NCBI GenBank assembly: GCA_015232315.1
Contig: JADFZZ010000010.1
Span: 54,863-118,862, forward strand
DNA length: 64,000 nucleotides
Reading direction: 5' to 3'
Source of the DNA: SAR324 cluster bacterium
Lineage (GTDB): Bacteria; SAR324; NAC60-12
Of the stretch, positions 1-8,371 are shown piece by piece; the stretch's first letter is position 1; each line of letters begins with the position of its first letter. The notes under the pieces are model-generated. The model had not been told where the DNA came from. It saw only the letters and a list, made by a program, of their open reading frames with translations, and ran no database searches. The position numbers and the translations under genes are program-made.

Positions 1-138
1 GACGATCAGCAGGGAGGGAAAATCGATGAAGTACTTGATCGCTGAAGGTGTCAGTGTGAAGGTATTAAAATCGAACATGATGGCCATTAATAACAGAAAT
101 AGCGCCAGTATGTTTCCGACCAGTGTTCCTGTATTCAT
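1..138 (-). CDS. motA: Flagellar motor stator protein MotA, N-terminal fragment
   Basis: Only the first 46 codons are in the window; the gene runs off the left edge. The visible part is one hydrophobic helix (about residues 7-21) followed by a periplasmic-type loop and FIDFPSLLIV. That last motif matches the FID(V/I)PSLLIV signature of MotA-type proton-channel stator proteins, which work with MotB to drive flagellar rotation. Its ATG overlaps the TGA of nadE (ATGA), so the two are probably translationally coupled. The identification rests on this short N-terminus. Another MotA/TolQ/ExbB relative such as PomA remains possible. Confidence 0.7.
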   Translation of the reverse strand, partial: MNTGTLVGNILALFLLLMAIMFDFNTFTLTPSAIKYFIDFPSLLIV

Positions 139-2171
139 ATGTTTTCTCCCGCGGTGAGTTTATTGAGATATTCAACCACAACTTTTTTTAATTGACTGAG
201 TTCTTCGGTGAATCCCCCGGATAAAATGGGGAAGCGGCACCATGTTTTGGGATCAAGGTTTTCATCATCCAGATGAAATGAAGGGGCATAGCGTTCGCGT
301 TTCCATTGATTTCTGCTCCACAATAGAAAAAATTTTTCAACATACTTATATAATTGAAGTGGTGTGTAGGTTTTCCACTCTGCGACATCTCTCAATTCCA
401 GCCAAACTTCCAGCGGTGATTTCCGGTCACGGATCGCCAGTTTTTCGATCCGGTCCAGCAACGGATAGGGCATCAGATCGGCTTCATCGGACTGCTCCGA
501 TTCCAACGGTCGCAACTCCGCGGTGGGACGTTGGGCAGTCACCAGTTTCAATATATGAAGTGGTCCTGTTTCCGCAAGTCCTTCTTGTTCCATCCAGCAA
601 AGCCAGGAGATGATAAAAGCTTTGTCAATACCCGCGATCGGACTCAAGCCTCCACAGGTATCGCCATCCATGGTGGCATACCCCACAGCGGCTTCACTCC
701 GGTTGCTTGTGGAAAGCAGCAAGGCACCATACACATTGGCCAGCATCCAAACGCCGGGCCCCCTGACCCTGGCCTGAATGTTCTGCAAGGCCAGATCATC
801 CTGTTCCCAGGTCAGTGGACGTTCCAGCATTTGTTCTACCCATTGCGTATAGGTCTGTACCAGTCCGGAAATTTCAAAATTAAAAAATTTTCCATGCAGA
901 CTTTCACACAAACTTTTCGCGGCGTCCAACGTGGTTTCTGAAGAATGTTTGCTGGCTTGATAAACTCCGGTCAGGAGTTGTGGCATAAGCGTTTTCCAAT
1001 CTTCCGAACCCGTATCATTGGTGTTAATCCAAGGTAACTTTTTCTGGATGTCAGTCCATTTCAGTTCCTTGAGCACCAGTCTGCACATGAGCCAGATCAG
1101 CACAGCAACCGTAGAGGAATCCGCGCCTCCGCTCATGGATAGCACAAATCCACGACTGCGGCTTTTGCGCATATAATCCCAGAGTCCGAGAGAAACAGCC
1201 CTCGCAAACTCTTCCTTTCGATTTCCGGCAACCGGATTGATGATCACACTGGCAACCGGAATTTTTTCAGGGATGGGAAATTGCCAGGGGCAGTCAATGG
1301 TGTATTTCTGCTGATCAGGATGATTGGGACGATAGTTTGTATTTTTCCGGCGATAAAGGCGATTGAGTGAAATATCCGCTACGGCAGTGGTCATCAGCAC
1401 ATCACGAAACGAAAACCGTGTTCCGCTCGCAATCAATCCCCGGTTTCCTGACGCGATTAAAACGGTGCCATCATAAATAATCCGTCCGGCTTCACAACCG
1501 ATCAAATTGCTGTAAACATACACACTGTTTGTAACCCGGGCACCTTCCCTGACGATCTGACAGCGAGTCTGATATTGATCAAAGGCAAAATGGCTGGCAC
1601 TTGCGTTTAATATGACATCAACGCCAAGATCCGCCAACTTGGTTCCCGGACGCTGAATGACCCATGCGTCTTCACAAATCTCGAAGCCAACCTTGACACC
1701 ATCCATATCAAACAGCAAATCCCCGACAGGAATAGTTTGCCCCTTGTGTTCAATGGTGGTCTGGAATGCGCTAGGCCATGGTTTGAACCAACGGGTCTCA
1801 TAATACAGATCCTGCCCCGCCAGAAACTGTTTGGGCACAATGCCGCAAAGCTTTCCGTTCACCAGCCAGGCAATGGCATTATACATCACCTGACTCACCA
1901 GCACAGGAAGTCCCACAGCCACCCCGATTCCAACAGTGTGGGGCAAAATCTCATCGAGAATTTCCAGCGATCGCTCAGCGACACTCGCAGAATGAAAGGC
2001 ATCTTCGCAACCATAACCTGAAATGCACAACTCTGGCAGGCATAACAGGTCAACACCGGCTGATTTTGCCTGTTGAATTGCAGAAAGAATGTTGGTCAGG
2101 TTGTTTTTCCAGTCAAGTGGCGTCTGGTTGAGTGCGGCGCCCCCGACTTTGACAAATGAAATAGTGGTCAT
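135..2171 (-). CDS. nadE: Glutamine-dependent NAD+ synthetase
   Basis: Makes NAD+ from deamido-NAD+, ATP and glutamine, the last step of NAD synthesis in the cytosol. The N-terminal nitrilase-type amidase (about 1-300) shows its catalytic triad: Glu47 (LPELCISGYG), Lys114 (VPKQF) and Cys166 (EICEDAW). The synthetase half has the PP-loop SGGADSS at 347-353. At 678 residues it has the usual two-domain length and is intact. It is cotranscribed with the downstream motA-like gene through a 4-bp stop/start overlap, an unusual partner for which I see no functional link. The start is the ATG giving MTTISFVKVG. Confidence 0.96.
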   Translation of the reverse strand: MTTISFVKVGGAALNQTPLDWKNNLTNILSAIQQAKSAGVDLLCLPELCISGYGCEDAFHSASVAERSLEILDEILPHTVGIGVAVGLPVLVSQVMYNAIAWLVNGKLCGIVPKQFLAGQDLYYETRWFKPWPSAFQTTIEHKGQTIPVGDLLFDMDGVKVGFEICEDAWVIQRPGTKLADLGVDVILNASASHFAFDQYQTRCQIVREGARVTNSVYVYSNLIGCEAGRIIYDGTVLIASGNRGLIASGTRFSFRDVLMTTAVADISLNRLYRRKNTNYRPNHPDQQKYTIDCPWQFPIPEKIPVASVIINPVAGNRKEEFARAVSLGLWDYMRKSRSRGFVLSMSGGADSSTVAVLIWLMCRLVLKELKWTDIQKKLPWINTNDTGSEDWKTLMPQLLTGVYQASKHSSETTLDAAKSLCESLHGKFFNFEISGLVQTYTQWVEQMLERPLTWEQDDLALQNIQARVRGPGVWMLANVYGALLLSTSNRSEAAVGYATMDGDTCGGLSPIAGIDKAFIISWLCWMEQEGLAETGPLHILKLVTAQRPTAELRPLESEQSDEADLMPYPLLDRIEKLAIRDRKSPLEVWLELRDVAEWKTYTPLQLYKYVEKFFLLWSRNQWKRERYAPSFHLDDENLDPKTWCRFPILSGGFTEELSQLKKVVVEYLNKLTAGENI

Positions 2172-2204
2172 GACCTGGTTTTGAAGGGGTTCATTAAATA
2201 ATTC

Positions 2205-2335
2205 GTAAGCGTTCAGCCGTCAGTTTTCAGGAATTCTCAAAGCCTGGAAGCCAAACGATATTTTCTGCTATTGAGTCATAAGGCTTCTGAGGCGCATAAA
2301 CACTGAAAGCTGAATACTGAAAGCTGAACGCTTAC
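2205..2335 (+). repeat. Family A MITE-like element, copy 1
   Basis: A 131-bp element bounded by perfect 13-bp terminal inverted repeats, GTAAGCGTTCAGC and GCTGAACGCTTAC. It is nearly identical to copies at 36060-36197 and 44132-44269. Compared with those it lacks 7 bp (ctatcag) between two short direct repeats near the left end. The flanks AATAATTC and AAAAAATC match at 6 of 8 positions, perhaps a decayed target duplication. It contains no coding frame. Confidence 0.9.
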
Positions 2336-2341
2336 AAAAAA

Positions 2342-3124
2342 TCAATCAGGTTTGTTTTCAGGCAAACGGAACAATTGACCTGCGTTATGGGTTGTCTGTT
2401 CGGCAATTTCATCCAGACTCACATTCAATTCCTGTGCAATAAATTGTGCGATTACGGGAATTCGTGAAGGATCGTTGGATTTTCCCCTGAATGGCATGGG
2501 ACTCAGAAATGGCGCATCGGTTTCCAGCAGGATTCTGTCCAATGGGGTTTGCCGGAGCACAATTCTCAAGTCCTCAGCACTTTTAAACGTAACAATACCA
2601 TTGAAACCGATATACCATCCCATCTCGAGCAGAGTCTGGGCCATCCTCAAGGATCCTGTGAAACTGTGTGCCACACCTTTGCGGGTGAGTGGGGTTTCAC
2701 GGAGTATCTCAAGTGTGTCCTCTTCAGCCTCACGCGTATGTAAAACCAGTGGCAATTGGACTTTTTCCGCAAATTTCAGATGCTCCCGAAAAGAGTGTTT
2801 TTGGGTTTCCAGGGGAGATTTCATGTAGTGATAATCCAGACCTGTTTCGCCAACTGCTACAATATCAGGGTTGGTGTGGAGAATGTTTTGCATTCTGCTC
2901 AGGATCTCGTCAGAAAACTGGCTGGAATCATGAGGATGTATGCCAACACTGCCATAGATGCCCGCATGCTTTCGTGTGAATTGATCAACAAATTCCATAG
3001 AAGCTTCATCAATGGAAATAGTGATCAACTGAACCACCCTGGCGGCTCTGGACAGTGCAACAGATTCTTCAGGTTGAACAGGCAACATATCCAGATGGCA
3101 ATGGGTATCAATAAAACTTGTCAT
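2342..3124 (-). CDS. TatD-family metal-dependent hydrolase
   Basis: A 260-residue TIM-barrel amidohydrolase of the TatD/YcfH/YjjV group, whose members act as metal-dependent 3'-5' exonucleases or deoxyribonucleases in the cytosol. Metal-site motifs are in order: THCHLD (His8, His10), VGETGLDYHY, LHTREAE, HSFTG and LETDAPFL near residue 200. The length is normal. It appears to be a single gene: its 3' end abuts a repeat and about 200 bp separate its start from the next gene. The cellular substrate cannot be read from the sequence. Confidence 0.93.
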   Translation of the reverse strand: MTSFIDTHCHLDMLPVQPEESVALSRAARVVQLITISIDEASMEFVDQFTRKHAGIYGSVGIHPHDSSQFSDEILSRMQNILHTNPDIVAVGETGLDYHYMKSPLETQKHSFREHLKFAEKVQLPLVLHTREAEEDTLEILRETPLTRKGVAHSFTGSLRMAQTLLEMGWYIGFNGIVTFKSAEDLRIVLRQTPLDRILLETDAPFLSPMPFRGKSNDPSRIPVIAQFIAQELNVSLDEIAEQTTHNAGQLFRLPENKPD

Positions 3125-3320
3125 AATTTTTACGGATAAGTAAGAATGCCACTGATTTCAGGGGTTATGCTGTGACAGGTATTTGGATATACAAATAAAA
3201 AGCGTTCCACTTTTCGATTTTTTGATTACTGGTAATGTTTTTCGATGAAGTCTTTGAAATAAACAAACTCCTTTTCATTTTCAATCTGAAACTCAATCAT
3301 CTTTCATTAATAACACCTTT

Positions 3321-3638
3321 ATGAAATCATGGCATTTCCTGTTATTCAGCTTAGGAATCAATTTATTGACAGGAGGATGTTATTCATTATCTTTCTATCA
3401 TGATGTTGCCCAACTGCGTGCGATGCCTGATGGTGAACTGGAACAAATCAACACTGTTTTTGCCTCCAGAGAATTGACAAAGCCTCCGTCACTGCGGAGG
3501 ATTTGTCCAAGTGGTGTTTCCAAAGTGGAAATTCTGCAAAGCTTTGACAATGGAATGCTGCATTATCTGACTCTGGGATTTTACAGTCCCATGTCCATCA
3601 AAGTCTGGTGTGATACTCCTCCGATGGATATTCCCTGA
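3321..3638 (+). CDS. Bor/Iss-like small lipoprotein
   Basis: A 105-residue protein with an N-terminal lipoprotein signal and lipobox LTGGC (Cys20), so it is probably anchored in the outer membrane. The C-terminal half (ICPSGVSKVEILQSF, then NGMLHYLTLGFYSPM and a final VWCD) resembles the Bor/Iss family: Cys before a short loop, then NGLLGFITLGIYTPLEARVYC. Phage-lambda Bor is linked to serum resistance, but that role should not be assumed here. It lies 21 bp before rnc and may share its transcript. The RBS is weak. Confidence 0.62.
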   Translation: MKSWHFLLFSLGINLLTGGCYSLSFYHDVAQLRAMPDGELEQINTVFASRELTKPPSLRRICPSGVSKVEILQSFDNGMLHYLTLGFYSPMSIKVWCDTPPMDIP

Positions 3639-3659
3639 ATATTATTTAAATCGATTATT

Positions 3660-4373
3660 ATGTTTGAATCCTTGTCTGAGGCCTTAGGTTATCAGTTTCG
3701 GAATCCTGAAATTCTGAAACTCGCACTGACCCATAAATCATGGTCTTCCGAAAAACTCTTGAACAATGAACGTCTGGAATTTCTGGGTGATGCGATTCTG
3801 GATCTGGTGATCACAGAATGCCTGATGACACTCTTTCCTGAAGCCTCAGAAGGAATTCTTTCGAAGCTCAGGTCAACCCTGGTGAATGAACAGGGACTGA
3901 ACCGGGTTGCGATAAATTTGAATCTCGGCCAGTTTCTTTTTCTGGGAAAAGGAGAAGAAATGACTGGCGGACGTTCCAAACCATCTTTGTTATCCAATGC
4001 CCTGGAAGCTGTGTTTGCCGCAATTTATATTGATAGCAAGACAGATTCAGGTTTGTCACGGATGGCGGAAGTGATTGAACGATTATTTGAGCCGTTTATT
4101 CCCAGAACCATGGATTCCAACCAGCACAAGGATCCTAAAACAGAACTTCAGGAATTGGTACAGAAGCAGTTCCGTGCTCTCGTCCATTATGAATTGCTGG
4201 AGGAATCAGGGCCGGATCATCAGAAACTCTTTGAAATCGCGGTCATGATGGATAGCAAAGAACTGGGCCGCGGAAAAGGCTCCAGTAAAAAACAGGCAGA
4301 ACAGGCAGCGGCAGGCTCAGCACTGATCCATCTGCATGAATTCTCATCCTCAACAACGAAAAGCACCCTATGA
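3660..4373 (+). CDS. rnc: Ribonuclease III
   Basis: A double-strand-specific endoribonuclease that processes rRNA precursors and structured mRNAs. The 237 residues carry the signature NERLEFLGDAILDL (36-49) with acidic metal ligands Glu40 and Asp44. A second acidic helix (ALEAVFAAIYID, about 115) and a C-terminal double-stranded-RNA-binding domain from about 157 (DPKTELQELVQ ... KKQAEQAAA) follow. The stop overlaps the start of the next gene by 4 bp (ATGA), pointing to a two-gene unit for RNA maturation with the pseudouridine synthase. Confidence 0.97.
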   Translation: MFESLSEALGYQFRNPEILKLALTHKSWSSEKLLNNERLEFLGDAILDLVITECLMTLFPEASEGILSKLRSTLVNEQGLNRVAINLNLGQFLFLGKGEEMTGGRSKPSLLSNALEAVFAAIYIDSKTDSGLSRMAEVIERLFEPFIPRTMDSNQHKDPKTELQELVQKQFRALVHYELLEESGPDHQKLFEIAVMMDSKELGRGKGSSKKQAEQAAAGSALIHLHEFSSSTTKSTL

Positions 4374-5113
4374 CATCAACACCCTCAGAACAAATACGTA
4401 TTCATAAATATATGGCCCAGGCCGGCATCTGTTCACGCCGGGAAGCGGAGCAAATCATTGTCCGTGGTTCCGTCACCCTCAACGGTCAGGTTGTCACAGA
4501 ACCCGGAGCCAAAATGACCCCCGGAGCTGATAAATTGGAAGTGGATGGGGAGCTTGTCCGCTTTAAACCCGTCATTCAAACTTCCGTGTATGCATTGTAT
4601 AAACCCAAAAACTGCGTCACCACGCTGAAGGATCCTGAAGGCCGAATGACCATCAAACACTTTTTCCCCCCTGAAAACAAACGGTTTTACCCGGTGGGGC
4701 GGTTGGATTATGATGCTGAGGGATTGCTGCTGATCACCAATGATGGCGATTTCTGCAACAAGATCACCCACCCCAAATTTAAAATCTGGAAAAGTTATTT
4801 TGTCAAAGTGAAAGGAATCGTCACCCCGGAACACCTTCGAGGTCTGAAAAAAGGTCCGGTGATCAACAAAAAGAAACACCTTCCCGTCAAGGCAAAGATT
4901 CTGCATAACGTCAATAACAATACCTGGCTCGAAGTCACCCTTCAACAGGGCACCAACCATCAGATCAAAAATATGTTTTTACAAATGGGATTTCTGGTAG
5001 AGAAAATCAAACGATTCAGTATCGGGAATATCCATCTGGGGGAAATGAACCCCGGTGAATACCGCAAACTGTCTCCTGAAGAAATTGCCGATTTGTTGAA
5101 GTTAGTTACCTGA
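4370..5113 (+). CDS. rRNA pseudouridine synthase, RsuA/RluB family
   Basis: Isomerises a specific uridine in ribosomal RNA. An S4 RNA-binding domain occupies about 9-65 (IRIHKYMAQAGICSRREAE), followed by the catalytic domain with GRLDYDAEGLL, where Asp113 is the nucleophile. At 247 residues it fits RluB/RsuA/RluE proteins; the exact target position cannot be assigned. It is translationally coupled to rnc. The C-terminus is short, with no basic extension. Confidence 0.93.
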   Translation: MTSTPSEQIRIHKYMAQAGICSRREAEQIIVRGSVTLNGQVVTEPGAKMTPGADKLEVDGELVRFKPVIQTSVYALYKPKNCVTTLKDPEGRMTIKHFFPPENKRFYPVGRLDYDAEGLLLITNDGDFCNKITHPKFKIWKSYFVKVKGIVTPEHLRGLKKGPVINKKKHLPVKAKILHNVNNNTWLEVTLQQGTNHQIKNMFLQMGFLVEKIKRFSIGNIHLGEMNPGEYRKLSPEEIADLLKLVT

Positions 5114-5129
5114 TATTCCGGAATTTGAC

Positions 5130-6752
5130 ATGGCTATGCGCACCAAAACCTCCTTGTTTCAGATCAGAATCAAAGACGAAAAGATTCTTCTCAGGGTGGT
5201 ATTGTCTGACACTGGAGAAAAAGCTTCTCTGGATGATATTCAGGATAAACTGCATGAAATGGATGTCGATTATCTTCCTGAAACGCTGTTGGAAATTTAT
5301 GAAAAGGCCTCTGGAAAATTTGAAGTGCTGTGTGATGAACTCAGTTCAGAATATCAACTGCTGATTGAAATTTCAGACAATGAACTGAAAGCCTACCTCA
5401 CGATCCATCCACCAAATTCCGGCGAAGATTTTCTTTCAGTGGATCGCATTGTTCATTCCCTCAGTCAGTCAGGGGTGTATGAAGGCATCAATCGAACAGC
5501 AATTCAAACGATGCTGGATGACATGATCGAATATGATCCTGTTGTCGTTGCTGAAGGCCGCATGCCCGTCAATGGCAAGGATGGCACATTTGAAGTGGTC
5601 TGCCTTCCTGAGGAACCCCGGAAAGATCCCCTGCACAAAGACCCCCGTGACATGCATTTCATCCATAATGTCGCTGAAGGAGAGACTTTGGTCAAGATTG
5701 TGCCACCAAGTCCCGGTGAAAATGGATTCACTGTGACTGGCAAGGCTCTTCACGCGCAACCCGGGAAAAAAGCCGCAATTTTTCCAGGCCGCAATACCCA
5801 ATACAATTCTGACCGGACTCAAATTATTTCAACACATTCAGGCTTTGTCTGTTTTGCGGGCAACCGGGTTTCTGTCGATAATCTGCTTGAAATTTCAGCG
5901 GTGAATGGTGCTTCGGGGCATGTACGCTTTGATGGGATCCTGAGAATTTTCGGTGATGTGGAAGATGGCTTTTCCGTGGAAGCCAGTTCAAAAATAGAAA
6001 TATGGGGTACGGTGGGCAAGGCGAATGTCCTGTGTCATGGGGATATTGAAATCAGGCAGGGGATCATGGGGAGCAATATCAAATCAGGCGGAACCATTCA
6101 GGCTGGTTTTATTTCTGAAGCCCAGGTGGAAGCTGGAGAACATTTGATAGTGGAGGAATACATTCTCAATTCCAAGGTTTCAGCAGGGAAAACCCTGCTC
6201 ATTGCCAATGCGCAGGGATACTTTGCCGGAGGCGAAGGCTATGCCGGAAATTTTATCAAAGTTCCCAATGCGGGTTCGGCCAAAACCCAGAAGCAAACAA
6301 CGCTGGAAGTCGGCATCGCCATCAATACCCGTAAATATTACAATGAACTTGAAGCCACCCTTGAGCGGGAATTTGAAAATTTACAGAAGCTGAAAAAGAA
6401 CATGCTCATTCTCCAGAATGCCCGTGAAAAAAGGAACGGGGTGCTTCCGGAAGAACATGAAGACGTCTTTAACAAAATGGGAGTTGCACTGGATTCATCC
6501 TTAGTCACCTTGAAATCCGGCATCAGTCAATGGCGAAAAATCAAGGAGACCCTCTGGATTGATCATGAAACCAATGGCGGGGCAATTTTTGTAGAACATG
6601 ATGTTCACCCCGGTGTCGTGATCAAGGTTCTACGGGTCAAACTCAATGTTCCATCGGGCATTGCCAATGCCGCGTTTGTTTTTACCAGAGAAGGAATCCA
6701 GGTCTCACCTTTTGATTCAGTGTATCAAAAATACAAACGACATTTTCCATGA
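5130..6752 (+). CDS. FapA-family (DUF342) protein
   Basis: A 540-residue cytosolic protein of the DUF342/FapA family, named in several annotations as a flagellar assembly protein although the biochemical role is not settled. Visible features are an N-terminal alpha/beta region, a glycine-rich core (PPSPGENGFTVTGKAL about 190-205) and a stretch of repeated short beta-strands (about 255-380: SAVNGASGHVRFDG, GDVEDGFSVEASSKIEIWG) typical of the family's beta-helix. A predicted coiled coil follows at about 410-460. It starts 16 bp after the pseudouridine synthase and precedes a pentapeptide-repeat gene. A flagellar link is plausible given motA nearby, but is inferred. Confidence 0.8.
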   Translation: MAMRTKTSLFQIRIKDEKILLRVVLSDTGEKASLDDIQDKLHEMDVDYLPETLLEIYEKASGKFEVLCDELSSEYQLLIEISDNELKAYLTIHPPNSGEDFLSVDRIVHSLSQSGVYEGINRTAIQTMLDDMIEYDPVVVAEGRMPVNGKDGTFEVVCLPEEPRKDPLHKDPRDMHFIHNVAEGETLVKIVPPSPGENGFTVTGKALHAQPGKKAAIFPGRNTQYNSDRTQIISTHSGFVCFAGNRVSVDNLLEISAVNGASGHVRFDGILRIFGDVEDGFSVEASSKIEIWGTVGKANVLCHGDIEIRQGIMGSNIKSGGTIQAGFISEAQVEAGEHLIVEEYILNSKVSAGKTLLIANAQGYFAGGEGYAGNFIKVPNAGSAKTQKQTTLEVGIAINTRKYYNELEATLEREFENLQKLKKNMLILQNAREKRNGVLPEEHEDVFNKMGVALDSSLVTLKSGISQWRKIKETLWIDHETNGGAIFVEHDVHPGVVIKVLRVKLNVPSGIANAAFVFTREGIQVSPFDSVYQKYKRHFP

Positions 6753-6779
6753 ATTCACCTTTAATGACTGAGCAATGAC

Positions 6780-7619
6780 ATGGCGGCCCTGGCAAAAAAT
6801 GATTTAATTCGAAAAGTTCAGCGTGGAGAAACGTTGTTTCGAATGGATCTGAAAAACATGAATCTGGAAAATGCCATGCTCAAAGGCGCGATTTTAAGGG
6901 AGTGTTCCTTCAACAACAGTTGTATGAACGGCATCAATCTGGATTGCGCCATACTGGATAAATGTGATTTTACCGACTGTGAACTCAGGGAATCATCATT
7001 TCAGGAAGCATCCCTGGTGGAATGTGATTTCCGCGAAGCCTCTCTGAAAAATTCAAATTTTATTGAAGCCAATCTCCGGGAAGCCAGGCTTTTCCAAACA
7101 GAGATGAGTCAATGTAATCTGGATGGTACTATCATGATCAAGATCCAGGCTCATCTGGCGGATTTTACCAATTCCAGTTTTTTTGGAAGCAACATGTCTG
7201 AAGCCAGTATGCTGTTGTGCGACTTCACCGCCTGTGACGCGGATACGCTCACAGCGACCGATGCTGATTTTTCCGGTTCAATCTTCAATGGAACCAAAAT
7301 GGACAGGGCAAAGCTGGAAAACAGCAATTTTACCTACTGCGAATTTGCCTCATCCATGTTGCGAGGATGCCATGCTCCAAAAGCAAATTTTTTCAAAGCC
7401 ACATTCATCAATACTTACCTGACCAAAACAAATCTCGAACAGGCCAGATTTATGCGGGCCAACCTGAAAAAATCGTTTCTGGCCGCGGCACATCTGGGCG
7501 AAGCCAATCTGATTGAAGCCAGTTTTTCTCATTGCAGATTTGACAGTGCCATCATGACAGGCGTGATTGAAACAGGCACCAGTTATGAACAGGTGATTTT
7601 CAAGGATGTCAAGCGATGA
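6780..7619 (+). CDS. Pentapeptide-repeat protein
   Basis: 279 residues made almost entirely of A(D/N)LXX-type pentapeptides (for example ANLREARL, ADFTNSSF, ANLKKSFLAAAHLGEANL), which fold as a right-handed quadrilateral beta-helix. There is no signal peptide or membrane segment, so it is probably cytosolic. Some relatives mimic DNA and protect gyrase, but nothing here shows a partner. Cysteines occur often in the repeats (ECDFREA, KCDFTDC). The stop overlaps the next start (ATGA), indicating coupling to the secreted protein that follows. Confidence 0.85.
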   Translation: MAALAKNDLIRKVQRGETLFRMDLKNMNLENAMLKGAILRECSFNNSCMNGINLDCAILDKCDFTDCELRESSFQEASLVECDFREASLKNSNFIEANLREARLFQTEMSQCNLDGTIMIKIQAHLADFTNSSFFGSNMSEASMLLCDFTACDADTLTATDADFSGSIFNGTKMDRAKLENSNFTYCEFASSMLRGCHAPKANFFKATFINTYLTKTNLEQARFMRANLKKSFLAAAHLGEANLIEASFSHCRFDSAIMTGVIETGTSYEQVIFKDVKR

Positions 7620-8074
7620 CCCGTAAAATCCTGTTGTGTGGACTTCCTATTTATTTTTGGGTTTGCCTGTCTATAGCTCTTGCTGAATATCGAGCCTATG
7701 AACTGGAGGTGTTTGACAGGATTCAGATGAAAAAAGAAATTGTCATTACCTCTTTTTCTCCGAGTGACTACATCCTGAGTCACGGTGGGCCACAGCGTAT
7801 CGGGATCATCATTCGCGCTTCATGGATGTGCTATGGCGATACCTCCCAATATGGTAAAGTCTGTCCGCAACCTCCAGCGATCAATCCCCGATTCAAGGTG
7901 GGAGAACGGATTCAGGTGATATTGAACAAACATCTCACCGATGGCTGGCTTGGCGTTGTAGAAAACAGTTTTTATCGTCCGGATCTGCGCAGTAATGTGT
8001 ATGGGGTACGTTTTCCGGAACGCAAGGATCTTTACACCCGCTATTACGAAGCCAATCTCCAGAAAGCACCCTGA
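7616..8074 (+). CDS. Secreted protein of unknown function
   Basis: 152 residues with an apparent signal peptide (KILLCGLPIYFWVCLSIALA) and likely cleavage before EYRAYELEVFD. The mature part is about 130 residues, rich in beta-type sequence, with two cysteines (CYGDTSQYGKVC) that could form a disulfide. I do not recognise the family. It is translationally coupled to the pentapeptide-repeat gene. Its TGA stop lies inside the left copy of a 9-bp direct repeat flanking the element at 8081-8281, so that element appears to have inserted exactly at the end of the gene. Confidence 0.7.
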   Translation: MTRKILLCGLPIYFWVCLSIALAEYRAYELEVFDRIQMKKEIVITSFSPSDYILSHGGPQRIGIIIRASWMCYGDTSQYGKVCPQPPAINPRFKVGERIQVILNKHLTDGWLGVVENSFYRPDLRSNVYGVRFPERKDLYTRYYEANLQKAP

Positions 8075-8080
8075 TGTTCT

Positions 8081-8281
8081 TCAAGTCTAGGCTGTTGAGT
8101 TAAGGCTGTAACACGGGTTCCCAGGCTCTGCGTTAAGGTTTTTTAAGAAATTTCGAGCGAGAAAATCCCCCTTTTCAAAGGGGGCATGGGAGATTTAACG
8201 CTCAGAATAACATCCCCCTAACCCCCTTCAACCAAGGGGGAATTGGTGCCAGTGCCTTCACAGTGCTTAACTTAACAGACT
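8081..8281. repeat. Family C MITE-like element with 9-bp flanking duplication
   Basis: A 201-bp non-coding element. The direct repeat TGATGTTCT occurs immediately outside both ends (8072-8080 and 8282-8290), as a target-site duplication would. The ends are inverted: AAGTCT then GTTGAGTTAAG on the left mirrors CTTAACTTAAC then AGACTT on the right, with a 5-bp extra segment on the left. Inside are two G/C hairpins of the type CCCCCTTTTCAAAGGGGG and CCCCCTTCAACCAAGGGGG. It fills nearly all of the 8075-8371 gap. Confidence 0.75.
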
Positions 8282-8371
8282 TGATGTTCTGCGTGGCAAC
8301 CCTGGATCGCACAGATTGATCCTTAAATATTCGCTGTTCGACATTCGCATTGTTTTTAAATCAGGATTCGC

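Noticed and set aside
242..941. Plus-strand frames opposite nadE
   Set aside because: nadE has complete catalytic motifs over the whole stretch; the opposite frames have no recognisable features.
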